The notes: generated by a model not told the origin, from the sequence alone. A DNA stretch of 64,000 bases from JBCBWG01 sp038523925 (GCA_038523925.1 JBCBIY010000004.1:195314-259313); one strand, 5' to 3'. Shown: positions 41,955-50,658, counted from the stretch's first letter. Translations and numbers: made by a program.

Positions 41955-43094
41955 ATGAGCAAGCGCGATTATTACGAGGTTCTCGGGCTCGACCGTTCGG
42001 CGGCCGAGACGGACATGAAGTCGGCCTTTCGCCGGCTTGCAAAAGAATACCATCCGGACCGGAACCCCGGCGACGAAGACGCTGAGCGCAACTTCAAAGA
42101 GATCAACGAAGCCTACGAGACGCTGAAGGATCCGCAGAAGCGCGCGGCATATGACCAGTTCGGGCACGCGGCGTTTGATGGCGGCATGGGCGGCGGTCGC
42201 GGCGGGCCGGGTGGATTTGGGCCCGAGTTCTCGACGTCGATGGACGACATCTTCGAGACGTTCTTCGGGATGGGCGGCAGGCGTCAGGGCCGCGACCCGA
42301 GCGGGCGCGAACGCGGCTCCGACCTTCGCTACAACATGACAATCTCGCTCAGCGATGCGTTCCTCGGCAAGACCGCGCAGGTGCGCGTGCCGACCAGCGT
42401 CGCATGTGAGCCCTGTTCCGGAAGCGGTGCAAAGCCCGGCACCAAGCCGTCTGCCTGCCCGACGTGCGGCGGCATGGGCAAAGTGCGTGCGAGCCAGGGC
42501 TTCTTCACGATTGAGCGCACCTGCACCTCGTGTGGCGGGCGCGGCGAGATCATCTCAGACCCTTGCGAGACCTGTGGCGGGGCCGGCCGAGTCAGCAAGG
42601 AGCGGACGCTGTCGGTCAACATTCCGGCGGGGGTCGAAGACGGGACGCGCATTCGCCTCGCTGGTGAAGGCGAGGCAGGCCTCCGCGGCGGGCCGACTGG
42701 TGACCTTTACATTTTCCTCTCCATCGAGCCGCACGAGTTCTTTCAGCGCGACGGGTCGGATCTCTTCTGCCGCGTGCCGATCTCAATGACGACGGCGGCA
42801 CTCGGCGGCCAGATCGACGTGCCGACCGTCGAAGGCAATCCAAGCCGTGTGAAGATCCCCGAGGGCACCGAGAGCGGCAAGCAGTTCCGTCTTCGTGGCA
42901 AAGGCATGCCGGTGCTGCGCTCCAAGATGCACGGCGATATGTACATTCAGGTTGAAGTCGAGACGCCGAAAAATCTTTCGAAGCGCCAACGCGAGCTTCT
43001 CGAAGAATTTGAGAAAGAGAGCGAAAGCAATACGAGCCCTGACGCGCACGGCTTCTTCTCGCGCATGGCGTCGTTCTTCGGTGACAAGGCGTAA
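41955..43094 (+). CDS. dnaJ: Molecular chaperone DnaJ (Hsp40)
   Basis: A 379-aa type I Hsp40. The J domain has the HPD triad in AKEYHPDRNPGD (residues 33-35), followed by a Gly-rich GGMGGGRGGPGGFG segment. The zinc domain has four CxxC modules (CEPCSGSG, CPTCGGMG, CTSCGGRG, CETCGGAG), and the substrate-binding and dimerisation regions follow. It stimulates DnaK ATPase. The start at 41955 (MSKRDYYEVLGL) is canonical. Confidence 0.98.
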   Translation: MSKRDYYEVLGLDRSAAETDMKSAFRRLAKEYHPDRNPGDEDAERNFKEINEAYETLKDPQKRAAYDQFGHAAFDGGMGGGRGGPGGFGPEFSTSMDDIFETFFGMGGRRQGRDPSGRERGSDLRYNMTISLSDAFLGKTAQVRVPTSVACEPCSGSGAKPGTKPSACPTCGGMGKVRASQGFFTIERTCTSCGGRGEIISDPCETCGGAGRVSKERTLSVNIPAGVEDGTRIRLAGEGEAGLRGGPTGDLYIFLSIEPHEFFQRDGSDLFCRVPISMTTAALGGQIDVPTVEGNPSRVKIPEGTESGKQFRLRGKGMPVLRSKMHGDMYIQVEVETPKNLSKRQRELLEEFEKESESNTSPDAHGFFSRMASFFGDKA

Positions 43095-43186
43095 CCGGGC
43101 TCGGCCGCGGCAGCGGCGATTGGGCCGCTTGAACCTTTGTCCGCGCCTCGAATTGATGAGCCGAACGAAAACGCAAGGATACCGTC

Positions 43187-43774
43187 ATGAGCAGTGCCCC
43201 CAAGCTTGCCTTCATTTCAGGCTCAATCCGAACTGACGCGGCGCACGTGAAGCTTGCGCAGCTTGCCTGCAAGACGGCCGGCGACATGGGCGCTGATGCG
43301 CACTACGTCGATCTCGCCGACTATGAGCTGCCGATCTACAACGGCGACTTGGAACAGGCAGAGGGCGTGCCGGAAAACGCGAAGTCGCTTGCCGAAAAGC
43401 TCGCGGGTTTCGGCGGCGTTTTTATCGCGTCGCCGGAGTACAACGGCGGACTATCGCCGCTTCTTAAAAACACGATTGATTGGCTGAGCCGCATTGGCGA
43501 TGTCGCCGGCACGGGGCAGAACGTCTTCCAGAATCGCGTGTTCGCGATCGGGTCGGCAGCGGCCAGTGAGATGGGCGGGGTGCGTGGTCTGATTGTGCTC
43601 CGGCAGGTGCTCGCTGTGTCGCTCGGTGCAACGGTCACGGGTAGCCAGGTGCAGATATCCGGCGCGAACAAGGCATTCAACGAAGACGGCTCTCTCAAGG
43701 ACGAAAACCGGAAGAAGTTCCTCGACATGAACATGCGCAAGTTCGTCGATGTCGCGGCGAAGATGAAGGGTTGA
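43187..43774 (+). CDS. NAD(P)H-dependent FMN reductase
   Basis: A 195-aa flavodoxin-like quinone/FMN reductase. The phosphate-binding loop is FISGSIRTDAAHVKLAQLA, and FIASPEYNGGLSPLLKNTID is the conserved flavin-contact segment, followed by WLSR. It belongs to the NADPH-dependent FMN reductase / chromate-azoreductase group. AAGGA lies 7 nt upstream. It ends 9 bp before pyrF and is probably co-transcribed with it. Specific electron acceptor unknown. Confidence 0.92.
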   Translation: MSSAPKLAFISGSIRTDAAHVKLAQLACKTAGDMGADAHYVDLADYELPIYNGDLEQAEGVPENAKSLAEKLAGFGGVFIASPEYNGGLSPLLKNTIDWLSRIGDVAGTGQNVFQNRVFAIGSAAASEMGGVRGLIVLRQVLAVSLGATVTGSQVQISGANKAFNEDGSLKDENRKKFLDMNMRKFVDVAAKMKG

Positions 43775-43783
43775 GGATGCGCG

Positions 43784-44497
43784 ATGGCCGGCGGTGATCT
43801 CGACGCGCGTGACCGATTGATCGTGGCGCTTGATGTGCCGTCGGTCGCGGAGGCGCGTGAAATGGTATCGGCGCTCGGGCCGGCGGTGCGATTTTATAAA
43901 GTCGGCCTTGAGCTTGTGATGGCAGGCGGCCTCGACGTCGTGCGGGAGCTGCGAGCGGGTGGCGCGCGCGTGTTCCTCGACATGAAATTCCTGGATATCG
44001 GCAACACGGTCGAGAAGGCTGTGCGCCGCGCGGCGGAGACGGGCGCAAACTTCCTGACCGTGCATGCGACCGACACAAAGACACTGGCGGCGGCGGCAGC
44101 GGGTGCCGAAGGCAGCGACCTTAAAATCCTGGGTGTCACTGTTCTGACCAGCCTGGACGCGCGCGACTTGGCGGAGCAGCGGATTGATGCCGCGTCATCT
44201 GAGGTCGTCGCGCACAGGGCAGGCTTGATCGCCGAAAGCGGCTGTCACGGCGTGGTCGCCTCCGGCCAGGAAGCGGCCAGCGTGCGCGATGTTGTCGGCC
44301 CGTCGAAATTCATCGTCACGCCAGGTATCCGCCTTGCGAGCGACAGCGCCGACGACCAGAAACGCGTTGCGACACCGGAAAGCGCGATCAGCGATGGCGC
44401 CGACTTTCTGGTGGTCGGCCGCCCGATCACGGCAGCCGCTGACCCGCGCGCTGCGGCGGGGCGCTTTGTCGATGCGATCCGCGTGGCCGCTCAGTAG
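43784..44497 (+). CDS. pyrF: Orotidine 5'-phosphate decarboxylase
   Basis: A 237-aa last-step enzyme of UMP synthesis. The catalytic Lys/Asp network lies in VFLDMKFLDIGNTVEKAV (DxKxxDI). The start is RDRLIVALDVPSVAEAREMV, and phosphate is bound by the C-terminal IVTPGIR and LVVGRPITAAADPRAAA. The length is normal. It follows the FMN reductase gene after 9 bp. Confidence 0.97.
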   Translation: MAGGDLDARDRLIVALDVPSVAEAREMVSALGPAVRFYKVGLELVMAGGLDVVRELRAGGARVFLDMKFLDIGNTVEKAVRRAAETGANFLTVHATDTKTLAAAAAGAEGSDLKILGVTVLTSLDARDLAEQRIDAASSEVVAHRAGLIAESGCHGVVASGQEAASVRDVVGPSKFIVTPGIRLASDSADDQKRVATPESAISDGADFLVVGRPITAAADPRAAAGRFVDAIRVAAQ

Positions 44498-44609
44498 CTT
44501 GCCGCGCTGACTTTGCAGGCATCATCGGTCGTCGCTGGACTTAAAGCTGCGACGCCAATACGACCGCGCTTGGGCTCGCAAAGAGCCTTCACGGGGCGGG
44601 GCCTGCTGG

Positions 44610-45191
44610 ATGATCCGAAGACTTTACGACTGGGTGATGGACCTTGCGGGCCATCCGCAAGCGGGCCTCGCGCTCTTCTTCGTGGCCTTCATCGAGAGTT
44701 CGGTCTTCCCGATCCCGCCGCACGTCATGCTAATCCCGATGGTGCTTGCGGCGCGCGAGCGGGCCTGGCTCTACGCGCTCTATGCAACGGTCGGGTCTGT
44801 TCTCGGCGGCCTCGCCGGCTACGCCATCGGCGCGTTCCTGTTCACGAGCGTCGGCGAACCCGTGCTTGCAGCGTATGGCGCGATGGAGAAGTTCGATGCG
44901 TTCAAGGACCAATACAACGCCGCCGGTGGATGGATCGTCTTCACGTTCGGCGTGACGCCGTTCCCCTACAAAGTCGTCACGATCGCAAGCGGCGCAACGG
45001 GCCTCGATCTGGGTATCTTCACGCTCGCAAGCGTCGCAGCGCGCGGGCTGATCTTCGGCGTTATCGCAGCCCTCCTCTACTTCTTCGGGCCGCCAATCAG
45101 GACGTTCATCGAGCGCCGTCTCGGCATGTTGACCTTCCTCTTCGTCGCACTGCTCATTGGCGGCTTCGTTGCAATAAAGTATCTGCTCTGA
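44610..45191 (+). CDS. DedA/YqaA-family (VTT domain) membrane protein
   Basis: A 193-aa inner-membrane protein with the SNARE-associated/VTT pattern. FVAFIESSVFPIPPHVMLIP holds the E-x-x-x-P-x-P-x-E/H signature, and a re-entrant-like region FTFGVTPFPYKVVTIASGA follows; there are about five helices. The YqaA branch is related to lipid-flippase DedA proteins, which move undecaprenyl or phosphatidyl lipids. It is 43 bp ahead of dsbB. Its own substrate is not known. Confidence 0.88.
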   Translation: MIRRLYDWVMDLAGHPQAGLALFFVAFIESSVFPIPPHVMLIPMVLAARERAWLYALYATVGSVLGGLAGYAIGAFLFTSVGEPVLAAYGAMEKFDAFKDQYNAAGGWIVFTFGVTPFPYKVVTIASGATGLDLGIFTLASVAARGLIFGVIAALLYFFGPPIRTFIERRLGMLTFLFVALLIGGFVAIKYLL

Positions 45192-45234
45192 CGCGGCTGC
45201 GGCCGCGCGCGGTACAACCTAGGTAAAGCGCTTC

Positions 45235-45771
45235 ATGGCCGAGAATATTTCCACGCTCACACACCGGCCCGGCTATCAGACCGGCGGCTTTGTGCTGTTT
45301 GCAGCAAGCGGCATCATCCTGCTCGCCCTCGCGTTTGAGTATTTTGGCGGATATGCGCCGTGCCCGCTCTGCCTGCTGCAGCGGTACGCCTATTACGCCG
45401 CGATCCCGCTGACATTTCTGGCGCTGATGGCGATTGGCGCTGAGAACCGGACGCTTGCCGGTATCCTGTTCCTGCTTGTTGGCCTGGGCTTCCTCGCGAA
45501 TGCTGTCCTTGGTGGCTATCATGCGGGCGTGGAGTGGGGCTGGTGGCCGGGGCCTGACACGTGTGCCCAGGCAGCCGGTCAGCTCGGCGGCGGCTCTGGC
45601 GGCCTCCTGCAGGCGCTTGAGAACCACTCCGTCGTCAGCTGCGCCGACGCGGCCTGGCGCTTCCTCGGCCTGTCGTTCGCCGGCTGGAACGTCGTTGTCT
45701 CGGCGGTGCTCGGCGTCTGTGGATTAATGGCCGCCAACCAGAACCTCGATCAGCCTCCAGAAATCCATTGA
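45235..45771 (+). CDS. dsbB: Disulfide bond formation protein B
   Basis: A 178-aa four-helix inner-membrane oxidase that recharges DsbA with ubiquinone. The first periplasmic pair is YAPCPLCLLQRYAYY (Cys43, Cys46). The second is Cys110 (GPDTCAQ) with Cys136 (VVSCADA), with the usual spacing. The Arg in LLQR contacts quinone. No dsbA is in the window. A non-coding stretch of about 700 bp follows. Confidence 0.92.
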   Translation: MAENISTLTHRPGYQTGGFVLFAASGIILLALAFEYFGGYAPCPLCLLQRYAYYAAIPLTFLALMAIGAENRTLAGILFLLVGLGFLANAVLGGYHAGVEWGWWPGPDTCAQAAGQLGGGSGGLLQALENHSVVSCADAAWRFLGLSFAGWNVVVSAVLGVCGLMAANQNLDQPPEIH

Positions 45772-46483
45772 TTTTCAATGCGTTGAGCTGATTTTTCTCC
45801 GGCGGTTACCCGCCGGGGTTGCGCTCGGTTGTGAAAAAACCTCCGTCAAGCGCCTATTTCTTCCTTCCGCCCAGAGCGTGCCCTGTTGTTGTCACGAAGC
45901 AACGGTTAAACAAGAGCGTTCGCGGAACACAGAGCGAACAAGTGTTGCGTTCAGGAGATCAGGCGGTGCGTTCAGCGTCTTTAATCTCCGCGTTTGTGGT
46001 GGTGCCGCGTCGAGGGGTCAGCGTACCGGCCCAGAGTGACAGTAAGCGTTCGCGTTCTATGTGGTGCGGCAACCCGTTGGCTGCTGCAGCGTTCAGTTCA
46101 CATCCGACAGCGTATCCGGCGGATCAGTTCATGTCTGAGTATCCGAGTAGCGTTCAGGGGCCGTCGCCCCGCCCGGTAAGTTCGCCGGGTTCGAGTACCG
46201 CGTCCGAGTTCTGTGTATCGCGTGAGTTGAGTTCTCAGGTTTCAGTTGCGTCCCCCCGCACCGTCCTCGCCGACGGCTTCCGGGATCGCAATCGAGCCGT
46301 GCGGGGCGCCAAGGTTTTGCGTCTGTCCCGCCGGCTCGCGAAGGCTGCGGCCTGACGCGTTGTTTGTCTGAAGCGTACCCCGTTCGCGCTGCGTATATGC
46401 GCAAATCGTCTTGTTCAGTCGTGTCCTGTCGCAGACCGCGCCGAAGGTTCGGTGTGCGCAGTCGAGAGTGGGAGTTCGGAAGT
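45772..46483. other. 712-bp stretch without a supported gene
   Basis: The only long frame (45819-46355, TTG start, Ser-rich product) has no family resemblance and no Shine-Dalgarno, so I do not call it. The stretch holds a 7-bp-stem hairpin CCGGCGG-TTAC-CCGCCGG (about 45799-45816), a GAAC-N7-GAAC site, and four copies of GCGTTCAG at 45947, 45968, 46089 and 46150. Base composition is less biased than in neighbouring genes. Confidence 0.6.
45925..45939. promoter_or_regulatory. Candidate LexA (SOS) box
   Basis: GAAC-ACAGAGC-GAAC. On the other strand this reads GTTC-N7-GTTC, the alphaproteobacterial LexA operator. It is 559 bp before the 46484 gene and 154 bp after dsbB, so no promoter is clearly assigned to it. 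Confidence 0.4.
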
Positions 46484-46738
46484 ATGAGCACGTTGGCGTA
46501 TCTGCCGCCGCATCTGTTGTCCGCCGAAGAGCGGGCTGGCGATGGCGCGGCACAGCAGGAGAGCTGGAAGCCTGTCGGTGGCCTGATCGATCAGATCCTC
46601 GCCCGCATGACGGTCATTCCAGACCCGATCGAAGTGTCGGCCGAGGATGAGCCGGTGAGGAAACTGAAGCCAGAGCCGGAAGTCACGTCCGGCGAGCAAT
46701 ACGAATTCGGGTGGGGTCAGCTTCCACAAGCTGCCTGA
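46484..46738 (+). CDS. Unknown small protein of 84 aa
   Basis: Not recognised. GGGAG lies 9 nt upstream of the ATG. The product starts STLAYLPPHLLSAEERAGDG, has GGLIDQILARMTVIPDPIEV in the middle and an acidic/Pro-rich second half, and ends GQLPQAA. The last 21 bp are nearly the same as those of the next small gene. No signal peptide or TM. Confidence 0.6.
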   Translation: MSTLAYLPPHLLSAEERAGDGAAQQESWKPVGGLIDQILARMTVIPDPIEVSAEDEPVRKLKPEPEVTSGEQYEFGWGQLPQAA

Positions 46739-46929
46739 TCCGCACGAGTTGGCAGGCTTGGCGAGCGGGAGCCTACAAATCTCCAGTCCTCGCAGGCAGT
46801 AGTGTAACCGGTTTTGCGTCGTGCTGCTGAGCGTTCGCCGGGTCTGCCATCCGCTTTTTGAACTGCGTACCCTGTCGTTCTGCGTCCCGTACTCCCGTGT
46901 TCACGCAACGGCCAGAGGAGGCCAGACCG

Positions 46930-47163
46930 ATGACCAACGCACACACACCGCACAACGTGGGCCCAATCGCATTCGGCCAGGGCATCCTGGTCGCGCGCCA
47001 ATCCTGCGCATCCGTCTTTGCGCGCGGCGGCACGCCCCGCGACGCGCTGGTGATGTTCGGCATCGCGGCAGCTGGCAACGGTTCCGTGACGTGGGCGCAG
47101 GCCGTTGACCGCATCGCCCAATCGCTGACGTGCGGCTCGCGACAGCTTCCACAGGCGGCCTAA
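46930..47163 (+). CDS. Unknown small protein of 77 aa
   Basis: Not recognised. GAGGAGG lies upstream of ATG 46930. The product begins TNAHTPHNVGPIAFGQGILV and contains ARGGTPRDALVMFGIAAAGN and VTWAQAVDRIAQSL. It ends RQLPQAA, the same six residues as the 84-aa protein, although the rest shows no similarity. No signal peptide. Confidence 0.6.
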   Translation: MTNAHTPHNVGPIAFGQGILVARQSCASVFARGGTPRDALVMFGIAAAGNGSVTWAQAVDRIAQSLTCGSRQLPQAA

Positions 47164-47367
47164 CCGAACCCGTTGAAACAAAGAGTTTTGGCCGCCGCAT
47201 GCGTTCAGTTGTTTTGCGTATCCTGTGCGGCGGCCGCTTTCTCTCACGACGACTTCACCGGTTGGCGGCATTGATCTCAACCGCATAGCTGATCTGCTCG
47301 ACTTCAGCGCAACTCGACAGCCGGCATCGGCCGTGATGACGTGAGGGAAAAGCCCTCGGAGTTTCAC

Positions 47368-48690
47368 GTGGCCGAAAGCCATCACGCCGCCCCGCCGTCC
47401 TTCGTCGCCAAAACCAACGATCGCATCTTCTACGGCTGGATCATCGTCGCGGTCGCGAGCTTCGGCGTGTTCTCAAGCGGCCCCGGCCAGTCGCATACAT
47501 TCTCCGCGTTCAACGAACCGATCGCCCGCGACCTCGGCATCACCAGCACGACGCTTTCGCTTGCCTACGCACTGGCAACGCTCGGCGCGGCGTTCGCGCT
47601 CCCTTACATGGGCCGGCTGGTCGACCGCTTCGGTCCGCGCACGATGCTGTTTGCGATCGTCAGCACGCTCGGCCTCGCATGTCTGTTCTTCGGCGCAGCA
47701 GCAAACTTTCTCTGGCTCGCGCTCGGCTTCGGCTTCCTGCGCTTCTTTGGCCAGGGCTCGTTGATGCTCGCGTGCGCCAATCTTGTCTCGCAATGGTTCT
47801 CGCGGTCGCGTGGGCTTGCGATGAGCCTGATGGCGCTTGGCTTCGGGCTCTCGATGGCGATCCATCCGCCGCTTTCGCACTTTTTGATCGAGTCGTTTGG
47901 CTGGCGGACGGCCTGGGTCATTCTGGGCGTCATCACTTGGGCGACCATGCTGCCTGCGATTTTCTTCCTGGTGCACAACACGCCCGAGTCAGTCGGCCTG
48001 CGCCCGGACGGCGATGCGGCCCCGAAGCCTGATGAGCGCACCACCGCCGAAGGCGAACCCATGCCAGAGGTCCGCGACGAAATCGCGGGGCTCACGCTCA
48101 ACGAGGCACTGAAAACGCCGACCTTCTACATCCTCGCAGCCGGCTGGTGTCTCATCGCGATGCTGGTGACGACGCTGCACTTTCATCAGGTCAAGATCCT
48201 GACCACACAGGGGCTTTCGGCCGAACTCGCCGCGTCGATCTTCACGATCTCGGCGGTCACCATGGTCGCGATGATGCCCGTCGTCGGGCGCATCTTCGAT
48301 ACGGTCAAGACGCGTTACGTCGTGGCGGTGGCACTGTTCGTGACGGCTGCATCGCTGACTGCGATCACGTTCGCGACGAGCCTTGTGCCGGCGATCGTTT
48401 ACGCGGTGATCTTCGGGCTCAACAATGCGCTCTCAATGACGATGTTCGGGTACATCTGGCCGCGCTACTTCGGGCGGAAGCACTTGGGCAGCGTGCAGGG
48501 CACCGGCCAGCTCGTCGGCGTCGTTGGCGCATCGATCGGGCCGCTGCCGGTTGGCCTTGCCTACGACATGGTCGGTTCGGCGACCGGAACGCTTGTGGGT
48601 CTCGCGCTTCTCCCGGCGGCCGTCGCGATCGTCACGATGTTTGCGCTCAAGACGCCGGAGGGCATTCTCGAAAACGAGAAGCTTGAGTAG
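47368..48690 (+). CDS. MFS transporter, OFA/MCT-like
   Basis: A 440-aa transporter with 12 TM helices. The first helix region is FYGWIIVAVASFGVFSSGPG, the type seen in oxalate/formate and monocarboxylate transporters. The loop 2-3 motif is PYMGRLVDRFGPRTM, and the second-half counterpart lies in VVGRIFDTVKTRYVVAVAL. GTG 47368 is preferred because GGAG lies 6 nt upstream; the frame also opens at GTG 47341. Substrate not evident. Confidence 0.87.
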   Translation: MAESHHAAPPSFVAKTNDRIFYGWIIVAVASFGVFSSGPGQSHTFSAFNEPIARDLGITSTTLSLAYALATLGAAFALPYMGRLVDRFGPRTMLFAIVSTLGLACLFFGAAANFLWLALGFGFLRFFGQGSLMLACANLVSQWFSRSRGLAMSLMALGFGLSMAIHPPLSHFLIESFGWRTAWVILGVITWATMLPAIFFLVHNTPESVGLRPDGDAAPKPDERTTAEGEPMPEVRDEIAGLTLNEALKTPTFYILAAGWCLIAMLVTTLHFHQVKILTTQGLSAELAASIFTISAVTMVAMMPVVGRIFDTVKTRYVVAVALFVTAASLTAITFATSLVPAIVYAVIFGLNNALSMTMFGYIWPRYFGRKHLGSVQGTGQLVGVVGASIGPLPVGLAYDMVGSATGTLVGLALLPAAVAIVTMFALKTPEGILENEKLE

Positions 48691-48746
48691 CGCTCGCGGC
48701 TTCACGCAGGATCAGGCGAGGTGCGCGAACGCGGACCTGACGTCAT

Positions 48747-50015
48747 CTAGCGCGGCGGCGGCTCCGTCTTCGTCTCTTGGCTTTCGGTCTCAGCACGCTC
48801 GTCTTTGTCAGGCGACAGGCCATAGCGGGCGGCCGCGCGCCAGACGTGCGGCGGGATCATATTGCGCATCTTGGCAGGCGTGTTCCGGCGCAGATGCAGC
48901 ACCGTTTCAATCGCCTTCATCTCGACGCGGGCGCGCGCAAACTCCAGCCCCTTCGGCCCGACGATGGGCATGAGGCGTCCAACGATCGGGCGCAGCCACT
49001 TCGGCATCCGCCGCAGCGGCAGCCCACCCGCCGCGCGCTCGGTGTTGGCCAGAAAGCCTGTGACCGCGCCGGTGCGCTTGCCCTTTGACGCCGGAGTGGT
49101 GAGCACGAGTTCATCTCGGACAAGGTCAAGCAGCTCACGGCCGCGCGCGTTGCGCACAATGAGCCATTGCTCGCCGGAGCCGCCCATGTAGCCGACGGTG
49201 ATATCGGCGAGCGCGTTCGTGTAGTCGACGCACGTGCGGCAGGTCAGCGGGAAGAAGTCGCCCGGCAGATCCGCGATCGGCAGCATCAGAAACGGGATGT
49301 CGCGGCGCTTGCCGTCGGCGAAGCGCAGTTCGACGTGATAGTCGGCGCGGAACTCAAGATACGTGACGTCCTGCGGGCGATCTGTCAGGCGCGCGAGAAA
49401 GCCGTGAAAGTTCTCGGTCGTGGTGTTGTCGGAACAGGGCGTGCCGATGACGTAGAGCGCATCGAGGCCGAGTTCGTGTTCAAGCGCGCGAGCGGCATAG
49501 ACCTGACACGGGATGCCGACCATCGCGATCCGCGAGTGACCTGCGGCGACCGCCGGTTCGATGAGCGCGGTTAGAGGCGCATACCCCATCCGCATGCCGC
49601 GGCACTGTGCGAGCGCTTGCGGCTTGGTGACGATGACCGGCATCGGCCGCCAGGCATCGTCGGGATGCGGCGCGACACAGAGCACGGCATCAACCGCGCC
49701 GGTTTCGAGCAGCCGCTCGGCGATACGGGTCGTGATGCCGGTCCACTGGGCGCCTGCGCGCGCTGGCGTCAGACGGGCCTGCCACATCTCGAGGACGCAG
49801 CCGAACAACGCCTCGTCGCTGTCTTCGCTGGCGACATCGCGCGCGCGCCCGTGAATGCGGTGTTCCGCGCTCGTATAGTCCGGCTTGATGAACTGGCAGG
49901 CGCGGCCACAACGACCCGGATCGTCCGTTCGTGAGATACCGCAGTCCGTGCACAGCGTCCGCGGCGGACCGTCCGGCAGCTCAAGCCGCCAGATGCCGTC
50001 GCCGATCGGGATCAC
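48747..50015 (-). CDS. F420-hydrogenase beta-subunit family oxidoreductase, probable BciB-type 8-vinyl reductase
   Basis: A 422-aa iron-sulfur flavoprotein-like enzyme starting at GTG. The N-terminal cysteine cluster lies in RTLCTDCGISRTDDPGRCGR, followed by ACQFIKPDY. The FrhB core has MVGIPCQVYAARALEHELGL, VIGTPCSDNTTTENFHGFL and DFFPLTCRTCVDYTNALADI, then TVGYMGG. This arrangement fits BciB, the ferredoxin-dependent reductase of divinyl (proto)chlorophyllide, better than archaeal F420 hydrogenases. No other photosynthesis gene is visible, so a different electron-transfer role is possible. It starts 37 bp after leuD on the same strand. Confidence 0.65.
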   Translation of the reverse strand: MIPIGDGIWRLELPDGPPRTLCTDCGISRTDDPGRCGRACQFIKPDYTSAEHRIHGRARDVASEDSDEALFGCVLEMWQARLTPARAGAQWTGITTRIAERLLETGAVDAVLCVAPHPDDAWRPMPVIVTKPQALAQCRGMRMGYAPLTALIEPAVAAGHSRIAMVGIPCQVYAARALEHELGLDALYVIGTPCSDNTTTENFHGFLARLTDRPQDVTYLEFRADYHVELRFADGKRRDIPFLMLPIADLPGDFFPLTCRTCVDYTNALADITVGYMGGSGEQWLIVRNARGRELLDLVRDELVLTTPASKGKRTGAVTGFLANTERAAGGLPLRRMPKWLRPIVGRLMPIVGPKGLEFARARVEMKAIETVLHLRRNTPAKMRNMIPPHVWRAAARYGLSPDKDERAETESQETKTEPPPR

Positions 50016-50052
50016 GTGAGCCTGATCGCGGTCGCGCGGTGCGGTATCGGCA

Positions 50053-50658
50053 TCAGAGCCAGGGGCGCGCCGCTCCCGCTTTCTCTTCGTAGGCGTCGAT
50101 CGACTTGTCCTTCTGCATCGTCAGGCCGATGTCATCGAGGCCGTCGATGAGACACTGCTTTCGGAACGGGTCGATCTCAAAAGAGAGGGTGCCGCCGTCG
50201 GGGCCCTTGATCTCCTGGTTCTCAAGATCGACGGTCACCGTTGCGTTTGCGCCGCGCGCCGCGTCATCCATCAGCTTGTCGATGTCTTCCTGCGGCAGCG
50301 TGATCGGCAGAATGCCGTTCTTGAAGCAGTTATTGTAGAAGATGTCGGCGAAGGACGTGGCGATCACGCACTTGATGCCGAAGTCCTTCAGGGCCCAGGG
50401 CGCGTGCTCGCGGCTTGACCCGCAGCCGAAGTTCTCGCCTGTGACGAGGATTTCCGCGCCACGGTAAGCCGGCTGGTTGAGGACGAAGTCTGGGTTCTCT
50501 TTGCCGTCGTCGTCGTAGCGCAGCTCAAAGAACAGCGACTTGCCAAGGCCCGTCCGCTTGATCGTCTTGAGGAACTGCTTTGGGATGATCGCATCGGTAT
50601 CGATGTTGATCATCGGCAGAGGCGCCGCGACGCTCGTCAGTTTCGTAAACTTGTCCAT
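50053..50658 (-). CDS. leuD: 3-isopropylmalate dehydratase small subunit
   Basis: A 201-aa swivel-domain subunit that pairs with LeuC to isomerise isopropylmalate. It starts MDKFTKLTSVAAPLPMINID, then TDAIIPKQFLKTIKRTGLG, ILVTGENFGCGSSREHAPWA (active-site loop) and ATSFADIFYNNCFKNGILPI. GGAGG lies near the ATG. It is separated from leuC by about 5 kb that includes transport, methyltransferase and OmpA genes. Confidence 0.96.
   Translation of the reverse strand: MDKFTKLTSVAAPLPMINIDTDAIIPKQFLKTIKRTGLGKSLFFELRYDDDGKENPDFVLNQPAYRGAEILVTGENFGCGSSREHAPWALKDFGIKCVIATSFADIFYNNCFKNGILPITLPQEDIDKLMDDAARGANATVTVDLENQEIKGPDGGTLSFEIDPFRKQCLIDGLDDIGLTMQKDKSIDAYEEKAGAARPWL

Noticed and set aside
45924..45946. 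General-stress EcfG promoter (GGAAC-N16-17-GTT)
   Set aside because: GGAAC is present but the nearest GTT is at 15 nt, one to two short of the allowed spacing; the LexA pattern is the better fit.
45819..46355. 178-codon plus-strand frame with TTG start
   Set aside because: Ser/Arg-rich, no Shine-Dalgarno, no recognisable domain, and it runs through repeated octamers; more likely non-coding.
46717..47385. 222-codon minus-strand frame opposite the 77-aa gene
   Set aside because: Arg-rich low-quality translation; the plus-strand gene has a strong Shine-Dalgarno and a better product.
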